DNA of 20,099 nt from an uncultured Acetatifactor sp. (GCA_934394815.1 CAKRRD010000049.1:1-20099); one strand, 5' to 3'; shown: positions 1 to 7,686, counted from the stretch's first letter. The notes: generated by a model from the sequence alone, not told the origin. Translations and numbers: made by a program.

Positions 1-426
1 ATAGTTTGCTAACTCTATTATTTGATCAATGCATCGGAAATGATTGGCTGTTTCAACAATGTCATCCACATTCACAACTTCATCCTGAATTCCAATCGTA
101 TTCGTTTCAAAAATATATCTGGTTTGATCATGGGTCAAGCGGCTGCCTTCCATATGATTCGAATTATATGTCAGTTCGATCTGAACCTTATGATAGATTC
201 CTCCCGGTATCCCTGCTTCCTTTTCCATTTTTAATCTGGTCAAAAGATCATTTGCTATTTTTTCCGCTCGTTTCTTTCTGACCGGCTTTACGGCATCCTC
301 CGGAATCCTCCATGTTTTCCCATCAAGAATTACACCCGGAATTTTTCCATGGGCGCAATAATTTCTTACACTTCTTTCTGATAAATTCCATTTTGCAGCT
401 ATTTCATTTACATTTACATATTTCAT
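1..426 (-). CDS. Fic family protein, N-terminal part (cut by window edge)
   Basis: This gene is too short for a simple ORF listing because it runs off the left edge; 142 codons are visible from the ATG at 424-426. A strong ribosome site (GGAGGTTGT) lies just upstream. Residues 1-45 (KYVNVNEIAAKWNLSERSVR...) look like a MerR/excisionase-type helix-turn-helix. Residues about 80-142 match the Fic N-terminal region (IELTYNSNHMEGSRLTHDQT). They contain the inhibitory-helix motif (S/T)xxxE(G/N) as S89-x-x-x-E93-G94, which in known Fic proteins folds onto the active site and blocks AMPylation. The catalytic HPFxxGNGR loop would lie beyond the window. Fic proteins transfer AMP (or other nucleotide parts) to hydroxyl side chains of target proteins. 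A promoter is visible at 459-487. A degraded relative lies at 19546-19922. The target is unknown. Confidence 0.85.
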   Translation of the reverse strand, partial: MKYVNVNEIAAKWNLSERSVRNYCAHGKIPGVILDGKTWRIPEDAVKPVRKKRAEKIANDLLTRLKMEKEAGIPGGIYHKVQIELTYNSNHMEGSRLTHDQTRYIFETNTIGIQDEVVNVDDIVETANHFRCIDQIIELANY

Positions 427-458
427 ATACAACCTCCGCAAAACTACTCACCGGAAAT

Positions 459-487
459 ATTATATCATTATCGGCAATATATCTCAA
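459..487 (-). promoter_or_regulatory. sigma-A promoter of the fic gene
   Basis: Read on the minus strand, TTGAGA (482-487) and a perfect TATAAT (459-464) are separated by 17 bp. The predicted transcription start is about 25 bases ahead of the fic start codon. The spacer contains one arm of a perfect 10-bp inverted repeat (see 468-526). Confidence 0.75.
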
Positions 488-526
488 ACTTTTTACTCTT
501 AAAATTCATTTATATTTTGCCGATAA
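468..526. repeat. 10-bp perfect inverted repeat across the gamma-CA stop and fic promoter
   Basis: TTATCGGCAA (468-477) and TTGCCGATAA (517-526) are exact reverse complements, 39 bp apart. One arm is within the last codons of the gamma-carbonic anhydrase gene and the other within the fic promoter spacer. It could be a pair of protein-binding half-sites regulating fic or a weak transcript-end hairpin; no long T-run follows the downstream arm. Confidence 0.5.
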
Positions 527-1005
527 GAATCGCTTAATTCTTCCGCTGCTTCCTCTACGTAAATGCGTGCGTTTTCCAGATTCCACCGGATCTCTTCTTC
601 GGTAACGGCACGTTTTACTTTCCCGGGATTGCCGACGACCAGGGAATTATCCGGGATCTCCACATTCTGCGTCACCAACGCTCCGGCACCGATGATGCAG
701 TTTTTCCCGATCTTACAGCCGTTCATCAGAATGGCTCCCATACCGATCATGGTATTGTCGCCGATCTTACAGCCATGGACGATTGCACCGTGTCCAATGG
801 TCACATGATCTCCGATCTCCACCGGATATCCACTGCCCAGATGCACTACCGCATTGTCCTGAATATTGCTCTCTTTGCCGATGACAATGGAATCCCTGTC
901 GCCCCGGACCACCGCATTGTACCAGATTCCGCTGTTTTCTCCGATCGTCACATCTCCCAACACCACCGCTCCGGGCGCTATAAATGCTGTATCATGGATC
1001 TGCAT
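499..1005 (-). CDS. gamma-carbonic anhydrase / hexapeptide-repeat family protein
   Basis: A 168-residue left-handed beta-helix protein with isoleucine/valine-rich hexapeptide repeats (VTIGENSGIWYNAVVRGDRD and following). The gamma-class carbonic anhydrase metal ligands are present: H55 (AVVHLG) and H72/H77 (TIGHGAIVHGC). The trimeric family binds zinc or iron and interconverts CO2 and bicarbonate, but many bacterial members (YrdA/PaaY type) have weak or unknown activity, so the exact reaction is open. The reading frame extends to 1068, but the start at 1005 is preferred: AAGGAG sits 9 bases upstream and the protein then begins MQIHDTAFIAPGAVV as in relatives. It lies 31 bp after the ATPase gene and probably shares its transcript. 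A collapsed second copy of this gene is found at 2501-2566. Confidence 0.85.
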   Translation of the reverse strand: MQIHDTAFIAPGAVVLGDVTIGENSGIWYNAVVRGDRDSIVIGKESNIQDNAVVHLGSGYPVEIGDHVTIGHGAIVHGCKIGDNTMIGMGAILMNGCKIGKNCIIGAGALVTQNVEIPDNSLVVGNPGKVKRAVTEEEIRWNLENARIYVEEAAEELSDSYRQNINEF

Positions 1006-1036
1006 ATATTTTTTCTCCTTATATTTTAAACCTTCA

Positions 1037-2326
1037 TTACAAAGTGCACACCGCATATAACGGTACATTTTTCATCCAACCCTGATCAATATATTTCTTT
1101 GCCGAAAAGCGGATAGCTGTCTGCGGATGATATTTTTCACAATAACATTTCAGACTTTGCGATTTCAGGTTTGTCTCCGCTTTTACTTCGATAGGAACAA
1201 CATCTTTTCCCACTTGTATCATAAAATCCTGCTCAAAGGTTGCTTTTTCCGTTCCGTAATAATAAGGTGTATATTTTGTATCCGAAATAATCTGTTGTAA
1301 TACGTATTGTTCAGTCAATGCGCCTTTAAATTCAACAAAAATATCATTGCCCTCCAGAATACTCATGGCATCTAAATCACTCATTGCCCCCAGCAGTCCT
1401 ACATCCAGTACAAACAGTTTATATACATTCATCTCTTTGTATGCAGCCAACGGTATATGTGGCTCATTGACACGATTTACCTTGTAAATCAGTCCGCAAT
1501 CCAAGAGCCACTGTATCGCAATTTCAAAATCTGCACTTCTGGCACCTTTTTTTATCTGTCCGAAGAAAAACTTCTTGTTTTCCTTTGCCAGCTGTATCGG
1601 AATGGATTCCCATACCATACGAATTCTGGGAAGATCTTTGGCATCTATATGTTTTCCAAAGTCTCCCCGGTACTGACGTACTATGTCTTTTTGTAACTCC
1701 CGAACACCGGCATAGTCCTTCTGCTCTCTGAAAAGATCAACTACTGCAGGCATTCCACCGGTATAATAATAGTTTTTTAGCCAAAATAGGTATTTATCCG
1801 AAAAGTTGTCTATAATGGAAAAGTCCTTGCTGTCCAATGCCCCAGACAAAGCTTCTTCCCCCATGGCGCATAGAAATTCCCTAAAATTCAAAGGATAGAG
1901 GTCCAGCAGTTCCACCTTGCCTACCGGATAAGATACTCCCTGATGAATCGCTACTCCCAACAGGGATCCCGCTGCAAGAACATGATACTCCGGTGCATCT
2001 TCGCAGAAATACTTCAGAGATTCCAGGACTCTCGGTGCATCCTGAATTTCATCCAGAATGATCAACGTATCTCCGGGAGTAATTGTGACCCCTGTTTCGA
2101 TATTAAGATTCATAAGAATTCTCTGAATGTCAAAATCCATTTCAAAGACGTCGCTCATTCTCTTATTATTATAAAAGGATACATATGCCACTTTGGGGAA
2201 AAATTGTCTTCCGAATTCCTTCATTAACCATGTTTTTCCCACCTGCCTTGCGCCCATAATAATCATGGGTTTTCTTTTTTCCTTTTCTTTCCAGCTTTGT
2301 AATTGTTCCATGGCAAATCGTTTCAT
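1037..2326 (-). CDS. AAA-type ATPase with C-terminal DUF4143 domain
   Basis: A 429-residue protein of the widespread AAA_14/DUF4143 family. Residues 25-32 form the Walker A motif GARQVGKT; residues 87-93 (TLIILDE) form Walker B; LAAGSLLG follows at about residue 117 as the sensor region. The C-terminal third contains a PD-(D/E)XK-like pattern (FEQDFMIQVGKDVVPIEVKAE) typical of DUF4143, so nuclease-like folding is possible. The biological role of the family is not established; it often occurs as isolated accessory genes with unusual copy-number patterns. The start at 2326 is supported by AAAGGAGG seven bases upstream. Three phased repeats and a promoter lie immediately upstream (2348-2442). 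It is cytoplasmic, with no signal peptide or membrane segment. The gamma-CA gene follows after 31 bp. Confidence 0.88.
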   Translation of the reverse strand: MKRFAMEQLQSWKEKEKRKPMIIMGARQVGKTWLMKEFGRQFFPKVAYVSFYNNKRMSDVFEMDFDIQRILMNLNIETGVTITPGDTLIILDEIQDAPRVLESLKYFCEDAPEYHVLAAGSLLGVAIHQGVSYPVGKVELLDLYPLNFREFLCAMGEEALSGALDSKDFSIIDNFSDKYLFWLKNYYYTGGMPAVVDLFREQKDYAGVRELQKDIVRQYRGDFGKHIDAKDLPRIRMVWESIPIQLAKENKKFFFGQIKKGARSADFEIAIQWLLDCGLIYKVNRVNEPHIPLAAYKEMNVYKLFVLDVGLLGAMSDLDAMSILEGNDIFVEFKGALTEQYVLQQIISDTKYTPYYYGTEKATFEQDFMIQVGKDVVPIEVKAETNLKSQSLKCYCEKYHPQTAIRFSAKKYIDQGWMKNVPLYAVCTL

Positions 2327-2347
2327 TGGCAGCCTCCTTTCTTACAT

Positions 2348-2377
2348 AATATAGTTTACCACATTTTTTCCGATCAA
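2348..2377 (-). promoter_or_regulatory. putative promoter of the ATPase gene
   Basis: On the minus strand TTGATC (2372-2377) and TATATT (2348-2353) are 18 bp apart, placing the start of transcription about 15 bases ahead of the ribosome site. The first of three 33-bp-phased repeats covers the -35 box and spacer, so a protein bound there would directly affect this promoter. Confidence 0.5.
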
Positions 2378-2442
2378 ATCAATTATATATACAACATTTT
2401 TTCTGACCGAAATTTTATAATTTGCAACATTTTTTCTGATCA
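2361..2442. repeat. three 16-bp direct repeats at exact 33-bp spacing
   Basis: On the plus strand ACATTTTTTCCGATCA (2361-2376), ACATTTTTTCTGACCG (2394-2409) and ACATTTTTTCTGATCA (2427-2442) form a phased array, about three helical turns per step, upstream of and overlapping the ATPase promoter. The regular phasing fits a cooperative binding site array on one face of the DNA. Because 33 is a multiple of 3, a spurious reading frame through it shows an RKNV-type periodic peptide; no ribosome site supports that frame as a gene. Confidence 0.75.
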
Positions 2443-2474
2443 AAAAGAAGATACACAAAATGAGTACACAAAAT

Positions 2475-2498
2475 GGGTCGCCACTTTCATGGCGACCC
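2475..2498 (-). terminator. hairpin terminator after the regulator/LRR-lactamase transcript
   Basis: GGGTCGCCA (2475-2483) and TGGCGACCC (2490-2498) form a perfect 9-bp GC-rich stem with a 6-base loop. On the minus strand it is followed by ATTTTGTGT, a modest T-rich tail. It lies downstream of the LRR-metallo-beta-lactamase gene and of the gamma-CA remnant, and probably was the original terminator of the lost gamma-CA copy. Confidence 0.6.
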
Positions 2499-2500
2499 TC

Positions 2501-2566
2501 AGACTGTGCCTCTTCCACATAGAGCTGTGCGTTCTCCAGATCCCGCTGTTTCTCATGGATCTGCAT
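2501..2566 (-). pseudogene. remnant of a second gamma-carbonic anhydrase gene
   Basis: Reading the minus strand from 2566 gives MQIHEKQRDLENAQLYVEEA. The first four residues equal the start of the intact gamma-CA (MQIHD) and LENAQLYVEEA matches its C-terminal LENARIYVEEA. About 140 codons between them, including all three metal histidines, are missing. DNA agrees: CTCATGGATCTGCATATA at the remnant start differs at one base from the intact gene. The frame reads on past the old end with no sensible continuation, so it is not a functional gene. It sits between the LRR-lactamase gene and the ATPase promoter. Confidence 0.75.
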
Positions 2567-2592
2567 ATAAATGTCCCTTTTTGTTACAGTCT

Positions 2593-4032
2593 CTACAAAC
2601 AATCTCCCATCTGGCATTGTATCTCATATTCTATTCTGCTCATTCGCAACAGGATAAGTCCCTGTACTCCGGCGCTATAATAATTGATTCCATGTTCTGC
2701 CGCGTACTCTGCCAAAAGAGCATTTCCAATATCTTCCGCATCTGTGATAATAGCATTCGGCTGTACTGTCTGTAGCCACTTCTGCCCATTTGACGTATAG
2801 GTGCCATGATGATTTGATTTCATTACATCCGCTTTCAGAAGCTCACTGTATTGCTCTGCCAGCTTTTCTTCCATTCCGGTATACAGATCTCCACCGGTCA
2901 GATATTTTGATCTTCCGTAGACAAATTTCATCAAAATAGATACATTGTTCACGCTCTCATCATTTCCAATACATTTTTCCAGATCCCCGGTAGTCGGATG
3001 ATATGCCGTGATGCGCACATCCCCTACCGTCCACTGATATCCCGCCAGAACATTTGCATAAATATGTGTGCCTTTCTGTTTAAGGTATTCCTCAAATAAG
3101 GGGGCCTGCTTACTGGATGCTATATAGGAACTTCGATAACAGGCATCAATACCTCCTCCATGCTCATACAGATATTGTGCCACGGCAAGCGCTCCGCCCG
3201 CATGATCATCATGGGCATGAGACAATACAAAATAATCCAGATGATGCAATCCTAGATCCTCCAGCAGTGAAATAATATGTGCACTGCAGGCAATGTAACC
3301 GGCATCTATCATCATGGTTCTGCCATTGGGAAATACCACAAGCGTGCAATCCCCGCATTTTGCCCGAATTCCCGGCTCCGTCAGATCCGGTGTGAGAAAA
3401 TACAGATTACCGTCTCCTCCATAAGACAACGCTTTTTTTACGCAATCCGCCATCTCTTCATATCGATCTGCAACCGGATTATCATGGGTCTCCCGGTAGC
3501 CGGCAGGTTCTTCCTTCAGGCATTTTCGTTCCGCTGCCAGAAGATATTGATTATCGGATGCCGTTCCACTGATCAGAATTTTTTCCCACTGTGCCGCCGT
3601 CCCATGATAAATAACCGTATGGAGAGCCTCATCTTTCGCAAACGCTCTCATATCAATATTCTTCAGGCTGACGGGTACTTCCACCTTCTCCAGTGCCGTG
3701 CAATTATGAAATGCTTTCGCACAGATGATACGGATTCCTTCCGGCAATTTTACTTCCTTTAATGTGGTACATCCACGAAAGCTATACACCCCCAGATAGA
3801 CAAGCGTCTCCGGCAGTTCTACTTCCTCCAGTGAAATACAATTCTGAAAAGCGCAGTCTCCCACGCTCTCCAGTCCCGTACAGATTCTGACCCGACGGAT
3901 TTCATCTCTGATTTCTTCCCATGGTCTCTCCTGATGTTCCGGCCAGTTCTGCATCTTCCCAGTTCCTGTAATCGTCAGGCATCCTGTCTCCTGTACAAAG
4001 CTCCATTCTGCATTATTCAATTTTTCATTCAT
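2593..4032 (-). CDS. BspA-type leucine-rich-repeat / ComEC-like metallo-beta-lactamase fusion
   Basis: A 479-residue two-part protein. Residues 8-50 (WSFVQETGCLTITGTGKMQN...) match the lead-in module of BspA-like proteins, and residues about 50-150 hold LRR_5 repeats of the type FxxCxxLExVxLPxxLxxIG. Residues about 205-470 are a metallo-beta-lactamase fold: HAHDDH at 272-277, LTGGDL at 378-383 and KSNHHG at 405-410, the arrangement seen in the ComEC C-terminal hydrolase and relatives. Such enzymes cleave phosphodiester or similar bonds using two metal ions. No signal peptide or membrane segment is visible, although LRR_5 repeats are usually on exported proteins, so the fusion may act in the cytoplasm or leave by another route. 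GAGGAAG precedes the start. It lies 22 bp after the GntR gene and is probably co-transcribed with it. The substrate is unknown. Confidence 0.85.
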   Translation of the reverse strand: MNEKLNNAEWSFVQETGCLTITGTGKMQNWPEHQERPWEEIRDEIRRVRICTGLESVGDCAFQNCISLEEVELPETLVYLGVYSFRGCTTLKEVKLPEGIRIICAKAFHNCTALEKVEVPVSLKNIDMRAFAKDEALHTVIYHGTAAQWEKILISGTASDNQYLLAAERKCLKEEPAGYRETHDNPVADRYEEMADCVKKALSYGGDGNLYFLTPDLTEPGIRAKCGDCTLVVFPNGRTMMIDAGYIACSAHIISLLEDLGLHHLDYFVLSHAHDDHAGGALAVAQYLYEHGGGIDACYRSSYIASSKQAPLFEEYLKQKGTHIYANVLAGYQWTVGDVRITAYHPTTGDLEKCIGNDESVNNVSILMKFVYGRSKYLTGGDLYTGMEEKLAEQYSELLKADVMKSNHHGTYTSNGQKWLQTVQPNAIITDAEDIGNALLAEYAAEHGINYYSAGVQGLILLRMSRIEYEIQCQMGDCL

Positions 4033-4054
4033 ATTCTTCCTCGTATCCGAAGCG

Positions 4055-4768
4055 TTACAGCTTCAGTTTCCATACAAACTTATTTCTCTCCAAAGGATAA
4101 ATACTTTCCGAGATTTCAATAATCTGTCCCTCTTCATTCCTGGTAACAGAAGAAATCAGCATCGCAAGAGCATTTTCTTTCATTCCCATCAGATGACTCT
4201 CTCTGCTCTCCAACGGACGGGCCGTCATTTCTTTTTCCAGGCTGAATCGATTCTTGGAATGATCATTGAGCGCCTTCGTCAGAGATGCCTTCGTAAAATC
4301 ATAGTCAAACAAAAATGCATCACTCTCCGGCATATAGGACGTTGTCAATACAATCGGTCCCTTGTCAAAAGAATCCTTTACGTATCTGAGACGGCTCAGC
4401 TTAATGACTCTGCTGTCACCGTTTTCGAACTTTTCCGCCAGTTCCTCCGTCATCTCCATATAACGGAATTCCAGCACTTCCGTCTCTACCTCAATGCCCC
4501 GGCGAAACATTTCATTAAAAAAGCTCTCAATAAATACCGTCGTATCCTCCAATACGCGTGGTGCTGTAACAAAGGTACCTTTTCTCTTAACTCTTTTCAG
4601 ATGTCCATCCTGCACCATCCGCAGCATTGCCGTACGCACTGTGGAACGACTGACACCAAATTGTTCACAAAGCTCCACTTCTTTCGGAATTTTATAACCG
4701 ATCGGCCATTCTCCCGTATGAATCTTGTTCATGATATATTCTTCAATCTCTGAATATCTGGCTGCCAT
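4055..4768 (-). CDS. GntR-family transcription regulator, HutC subfamily
   Basis: A 237-residue regulator. Residues 1-68 are the winged helix-turn-helix (EIEEYIMNKIHTGEWPIGYK, then FGVSRSTVRTAMLRMVQDGH). Residues about 85-235 form a UTRA effector-binding domain, ending ISESIYPLERNKFVWKLKL. HutC/UTRA proteins bind small carboxylates or sugar phosphates and usually release DNA when loaded. The start at 4768 (MAARYSEI) follows GGGGGAAAT; a GTG six codons upstream lacks a well-spaced ribosome site. It has a consensus promoter of its own at 4849-4878 and leads directly into the LRR-lactamase gene. Standing at the end of the FAD/transporter operon, it may control that operon or only its own transcript; the sequence does not decide. 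Confidence 0.88.
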   Translation of the reverse strand: MAARYSEIEEYIMNKIHTGEWPIGYKIPKEVELCEQFGVSRSTVRTAMLRMVQDGHLKRVKRKGTFVTAPRVLEDTTVFIESFFNEMFRRGIEVETEVLEFRYMEMTEELAEKFENGDSRVIKLSRLRYVKDSFDKGPIVLTTSYMPESDAFLFDYDFTKASLTKALNDHSKNRFSLEKEMTARPLESRESHLMGMKENALAMLISSVTRNEEGQIIEISESIYPLERNKFVWKLKL

Positions 4769-4848
4769 ATTTCCCCCTATTAACACTTTCCTTTTCGTTT
4801 TCTGTGGTTTTGTTATCCGATCTCATTATGATATTACATATTACTAAC

Positions 4849-4878
4849 AGTATAGCGAATTTGGGAATTTAATGTCAA
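4849..4878 (-). promoter_or_regulatory. consensus sigma-A promoter of the GntR gene
   Basis: Minus strand TTGACA (4873-4878), 18-bp spacer, TATACT (4849-4854). The leader to the start codon at 4768 is about 75 bases. A small inverted repeat CGTAC-N6-GTACG (4887-4902) covers the stop codon of the preceding FAD gene just upstream and could be a binding site. This promoter shows that the regulator is not dependent on the sugar operon. Confidence 0.75.
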
Positions 4879-4890
4879 TAATCGAGCGTA

Positions 4891-6735
4891 CTAATATGTA
4901 CGAATTTCAAAAATTCTTGCGAAATGGATCCCATAAGCACGGTAAACTGTCACCTTTACAGTGTCACAAATTACATTCCCCAGCGAAATCCTGTTTAACC
5001 GCTGATAATTGTCACGTATTTCTTTACAAAATACTTCTTTTCCTTCTCTGAAAGCACGCACATCATAATCCCGTACAAGTTCATCCGGCAATCCCTTTAC
5101 CTGTCGGTTTCTTACATTTCTTGTAAGAGAAGGCATGATTTCTTTTGTCAGATTTGTATCAAACGTCAGTTGGATCTGATGCAGCACCAATTTTCCGTCA
5201 TAAGTGAGGATGATTTCAGTCCCTTGTTCTCCGATCGGTGCTTCCCAGCAGTTACTTTCCTCCTGCTCCTGTCTGGTAATTCCGTTCAATACTTTCCATG
5301 GTTCATTTCCATGTGTATATCCGGATGCAGCTACCTTAGCTGACTTTGCATAATCGGCCGGATCCCGGTTACGGACTCCCGGAATATAGCAATCATCCCG
5401 CAAAAGCTCCTGCTGCAGTTCTTCCATATGTTCACCAATCTCTCTGGGGGTACAGCCATATCTGACAGCCATCGCTGCTGCCGTGCCTACCGCCTGTCCT
5501 CCCACAGCACAGGTTCCCATAACTCTCGTTGACCCAAATGCCATTTTTGTGGTACTGATATCACGTCCTGCCAGCATGACATTTTCCAAATCCTTTGCAT
5601 AATAACATCTCCATGGTATTGTATAACAACCGTTAAAATTCAGGATCTGTGAAGGAATCTTATCCGTATCCAGAAGTCCTCCTCTCACATGCTGATCCAT
5701 CTGCCAGCCACCATAGGCCACTGCATCCGAGAATATCCTGTTGACCAGTACATCGTTTTCATTCAACAGATAGTCCCCTTCGATTCTTCTGCTTTCACGA
5801 TATCCCGGCACGAATCCAACCCAATCCAGATCCAGATTTTCCACACCGTGGTTTCCTACATTTTTCAGATGATCCCACACTCCGTACACGCATTTCAGCA
5901 ACTCATCACGAATTTTCTCACCGTCACGGATAATATCGTCATCCTCACCACCCAGTTCAATCCACCAGTATCCAGAATCGACATTGGAAAAATGCGGAAG
6001 TCTTCCACTGCCTTCTTCGAATTTGGTCAACTTGCCTCCTTCCATATGGGATGCAATGCTGTTCGCATGTTCCCGGTATTTCAAATCTTCCTCCGTGTAG
6101 TGATTAGCCCATTCCGGACATACAAATTTTACCGGCTCTCCACGGTCCACAGCGGAAAACAACAAAGTGTTTCCCATCGTATCGCTGTTCGGTTCTTCCG
6201 GAGCATCGGGTTCCTTAAATTCGTCTCTTCCTTCGCTGCCCATACGCCCCGTTGCACCGCCCATGGTAGCTAAGGTACCGTGCCCTGTGGCATCGACAAA
6301 GATGTCTCCGTAGATGGTATACTCGGTTTCCGTACTGTTCTGATGACAGACTACGGCCTTTATTTTTTTCCCTTCCAGGATCACATCATCCATATTCGTA
6401 TTCAGAAAGGATTCCAGATTTTCCTGAAAATGCACTTTTTCCCAAATAACGGAATCAAATACCGGAAAAGATGCATAGGGATTTCTGCGTTTATTTGCCA
6501 ACAGAATCTCCAGCAGGATTCCTGTCTCTCCAAGATTTTTTTTGGCACCGTGGGAGTTGGCTCCCACAATGTGCATACGGATCTCCGAGCTGGCGTTGCC
6601 ACCGAACATAGAGCGATTCTGTATAATGGCTGTTCTGGCTCCTTTTCTGGCAGCTGCGATCGCCGCACAGACACCGGCCAGGCCGCCTCCCACTACTACA
6701 ACTTCATATTTTCTGGTTTCACTGTGAATTGACAT
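4891..6735 (-). CDS. FAD-dependent oxidoreductase (PF12831 type), copy 1
   Basis: A 614-residue flavoprotein. The FAD-binding Rossmann motif is VVVVGGGLAGVCAAIAAARK (GGGLAG at 16-21), followed by the conserved GGNASSEIRMHIVGA and, near residue 410, GRDISTTKMAFGSTRVMGT, the FAD-contacting end of the fold. The last 159 residues (from about 456) form a separate module with an F5/8-type beta-sandwich character (PWKVLNGITR, VLHQIQLTFDTNL, and a final ARIFEIRTY). The reaction is unknown; the family is common in polysaccharide and glycoside-use clusters. The frame extends to 6801, but that stretch contains a hairpin (6771-6798) and lacks sense as protein; MSIHSETRKY at 6735 fits the paralog's start. 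It is the last gene of the transporter operon. A close paralog lies at 10224-12074. No signal peptide, so probably cytoplasmic. Confidence 0.88.
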   Translation of the reverse strand: MSIHSETRKYEVVVVGGGLAGVCAAIAAARKGARTAIIQNRSMFGGNASSEIRMHIVGANSHGAKKNLGETGILLEILLANKRRNPYASFPVFDSVIWEKVHFQENLESFLNTNMDDVILEGKKIKAVVCHQNSTETEYTIYGDIFVDATGHGTLATMGGATGRMGSEGRDEFKEPDAPEEPNSDTMGNTLLFSAVDRGEPVKFVCPEWANHYTEEDLKYREHANSIASHMEGGKLTKFEEGSGRLPHFSNVDSGYWWIELGGEDDDIIRDGEKIRDELLKCVYGVWDHLKNVGNHGVENLDLDWVGFVPGYRESRRIEGDYLLNENDVLVNRIFSDAVAYGGWQMDQHVRGGLLDTDKIPSQILNFNGCYTIPWRCYYAKDLENVMLAGRDISTTKMAFGSTRVMGTCAVGGQAVGTAAAMAVRYGCTPREIGEHMEELQQELLRDDCYIPGVRNRDPADYAKSAKVAASGYTHGNEPWKVLNGITRQEQEESNCWEAPIGEQGTEIILTYDGKLVLHQIQLTFDTNLTKEIMPSLTRNVRNRQVKGLPDELVRDYDVRAFREGKEVFCKEIRDNYQRLNRISLGNVICDTVKVTVYRAYGIHFARIFEIRTY

Positions 6736-6770
6736 ATTGTTCTCTTTATTTTCTCCCTTATAGCAATATA

Positions 6771-6798
6771 GCAGGCACAGAGTCTTCTCCTGTCCTGC
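6771..6798 (-). promoter_or_regulatory. intercistronic hairpin before FAD oxidoreductase 1
   Basis: GCAGGCACAG (6771-6780) pairs with CTGTCCTGC (6790-6798) with one bulged base. It lies in the 90-bp gap between the second permease and the FAD gene. No T-run follows on the minus strand, so it more likely affects mRNA stability or translation than ends transcription. Confidence 0.45.
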
Positions 6799-6825
6799 CA
6801 CACTGCATCTGCCATTTTCAATTTA

Positions 6826-7686
6826 TTATCCCTTAACCGCACCTACGGACAAGCCTTTCAGGAAGAACTTCTGTCCGAACAGGAATACGATAAATACCGG
6901 TACAACCGCCATACAACAGGCTGCCATGGTCAGGTTATACTGTGTTACCTCTGTACCGACAAACTGATTCAATGCCAGAGGAATCGTCCATTTCTTCCAG
7001 TTGGAGATAAATACCAGAGGATCCAGGTAGCTGTTCCATGCATCCAGGAACTGTACTGTCGCCGTTGCCGCAATCGTCGGCTTAACAAGTGGCAACATGA
7101 CCTGTGCGAAGGCTCTGTATTCTCCGGCTCCATCAATTCTGGCAGCTTCCCGCAGTTCATCCGGAGTACTTAAGAAGGACTGTCTTAACATAAAAGTGGA
7201 AGATACCGCAATAATCTTCGGCACGATCAGTGATAAATGTGTATTCATCCACCCCAACTGCATAAACATTATGAATCTGGGAATCAGTGTCAGCTGTGAA
7301 GGCACCATCATCTGCGCCAGATATACAATGAACAATACATTGGAGCCCTTGAACTTCAACTTGGCAAATGCATATCCCGCAAGTGTTGCGGAAGTAATTG
7401 CCACTACCGTACTGATTACGGCTACCTTGATAGAGTTAAAATAAGCCAGGCCGAAATGATAATTTGTGGAGCTGGTCGTTCCTATGCTTAATACTTTCTT
7501 ATAGTTATCCGGGTAAAAGTACTTCGGGATCCACTCAATAGGGATCTTCATAACATCCGCTTCTGTCTTGAAAGATGCTGAGATCATCCAGACAAAAGGA
7601 ATAATCATAACCAATGTAACCAGAATAATTACAATAGTGATCAATATTCTGGCTACCTTTTTGGAAACAGGTACATTCTTCCTCAT
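6826..7686 (-). CDS. ABC sugar transporter permease, MalG type (CUT1)
   Basis: A 286-residue inner-membrane protein with six predicted hydrophobic segments (the first at about 12-35). The cytoplasmic EAA loop that contacts the ATPase is at 180-203 (EAARIDGAGEYRAFAQVMLP). The C-terminus FGQKFFLKGLSVGAVKG is typical of MalG-like proteins. It partners the MalF-type permease encoded 8 bp upstream; the ribosome site AGGGAT overlaps that gene's stop. Together with the lipoprotein at 8704 it forms a CUT1 importer for oligosaccharides, glycosides or polyols. No nucleotide-binding subunit gene is nearby, as is usual in Firmicutes where a shared MsmX-type ATPase serves many importers. Confidence 0.93.
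   Translation of the reverse strand: MRKNVPVSKKVARILITIVIILVTLVMIIPFVWMISASFKTEADVMKIPIEWIPKYFYPDNYKKVLSIGTTSSTNYHFGLAYFNSIKVAVISTVVAITSATLAGYAFAKLKFKGSNVLFIVYLAQMMVPSQLTLIPRFIMFMQLGWMNTHLSLIVPKIIAVSSTFMLRQSFLSTPDELREAARIDGAGEYRAFAQVMLPLVKPTIAATATVQFLDAWNSYLDPLVFISNWKKWTIPLALNQFVGTEVTQYNLTMAACCMAVVPVFIVFLFGQKFFLKGLSVGAVKG

Noticed and set aside
2361..2442. CRISPR array
   Set aside because: Only three short AT-rich repeats with 17-bp intervals, no cas genes, and overlap with a promoter.
2342..2617. 91-codon minus-strand open frame with a periodic RKNV-like peptide
   Set aside because: It is made of the gamma-CA remnant plus the phased promoter repeats, has no ribosome site and covers the ATPase promoter; better explained as scar plus regulatory DNA.
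6736..6801. N-terminal extension of FAD oxidoreductase copy 1 (22 extra codons)
   Set aside because: The stretch encodes a cysteine-rich peptide not seen in the paralog and contains an intercistronic hairpin; the start at 6735 places the FAD motif at the same distance as in copy 2.
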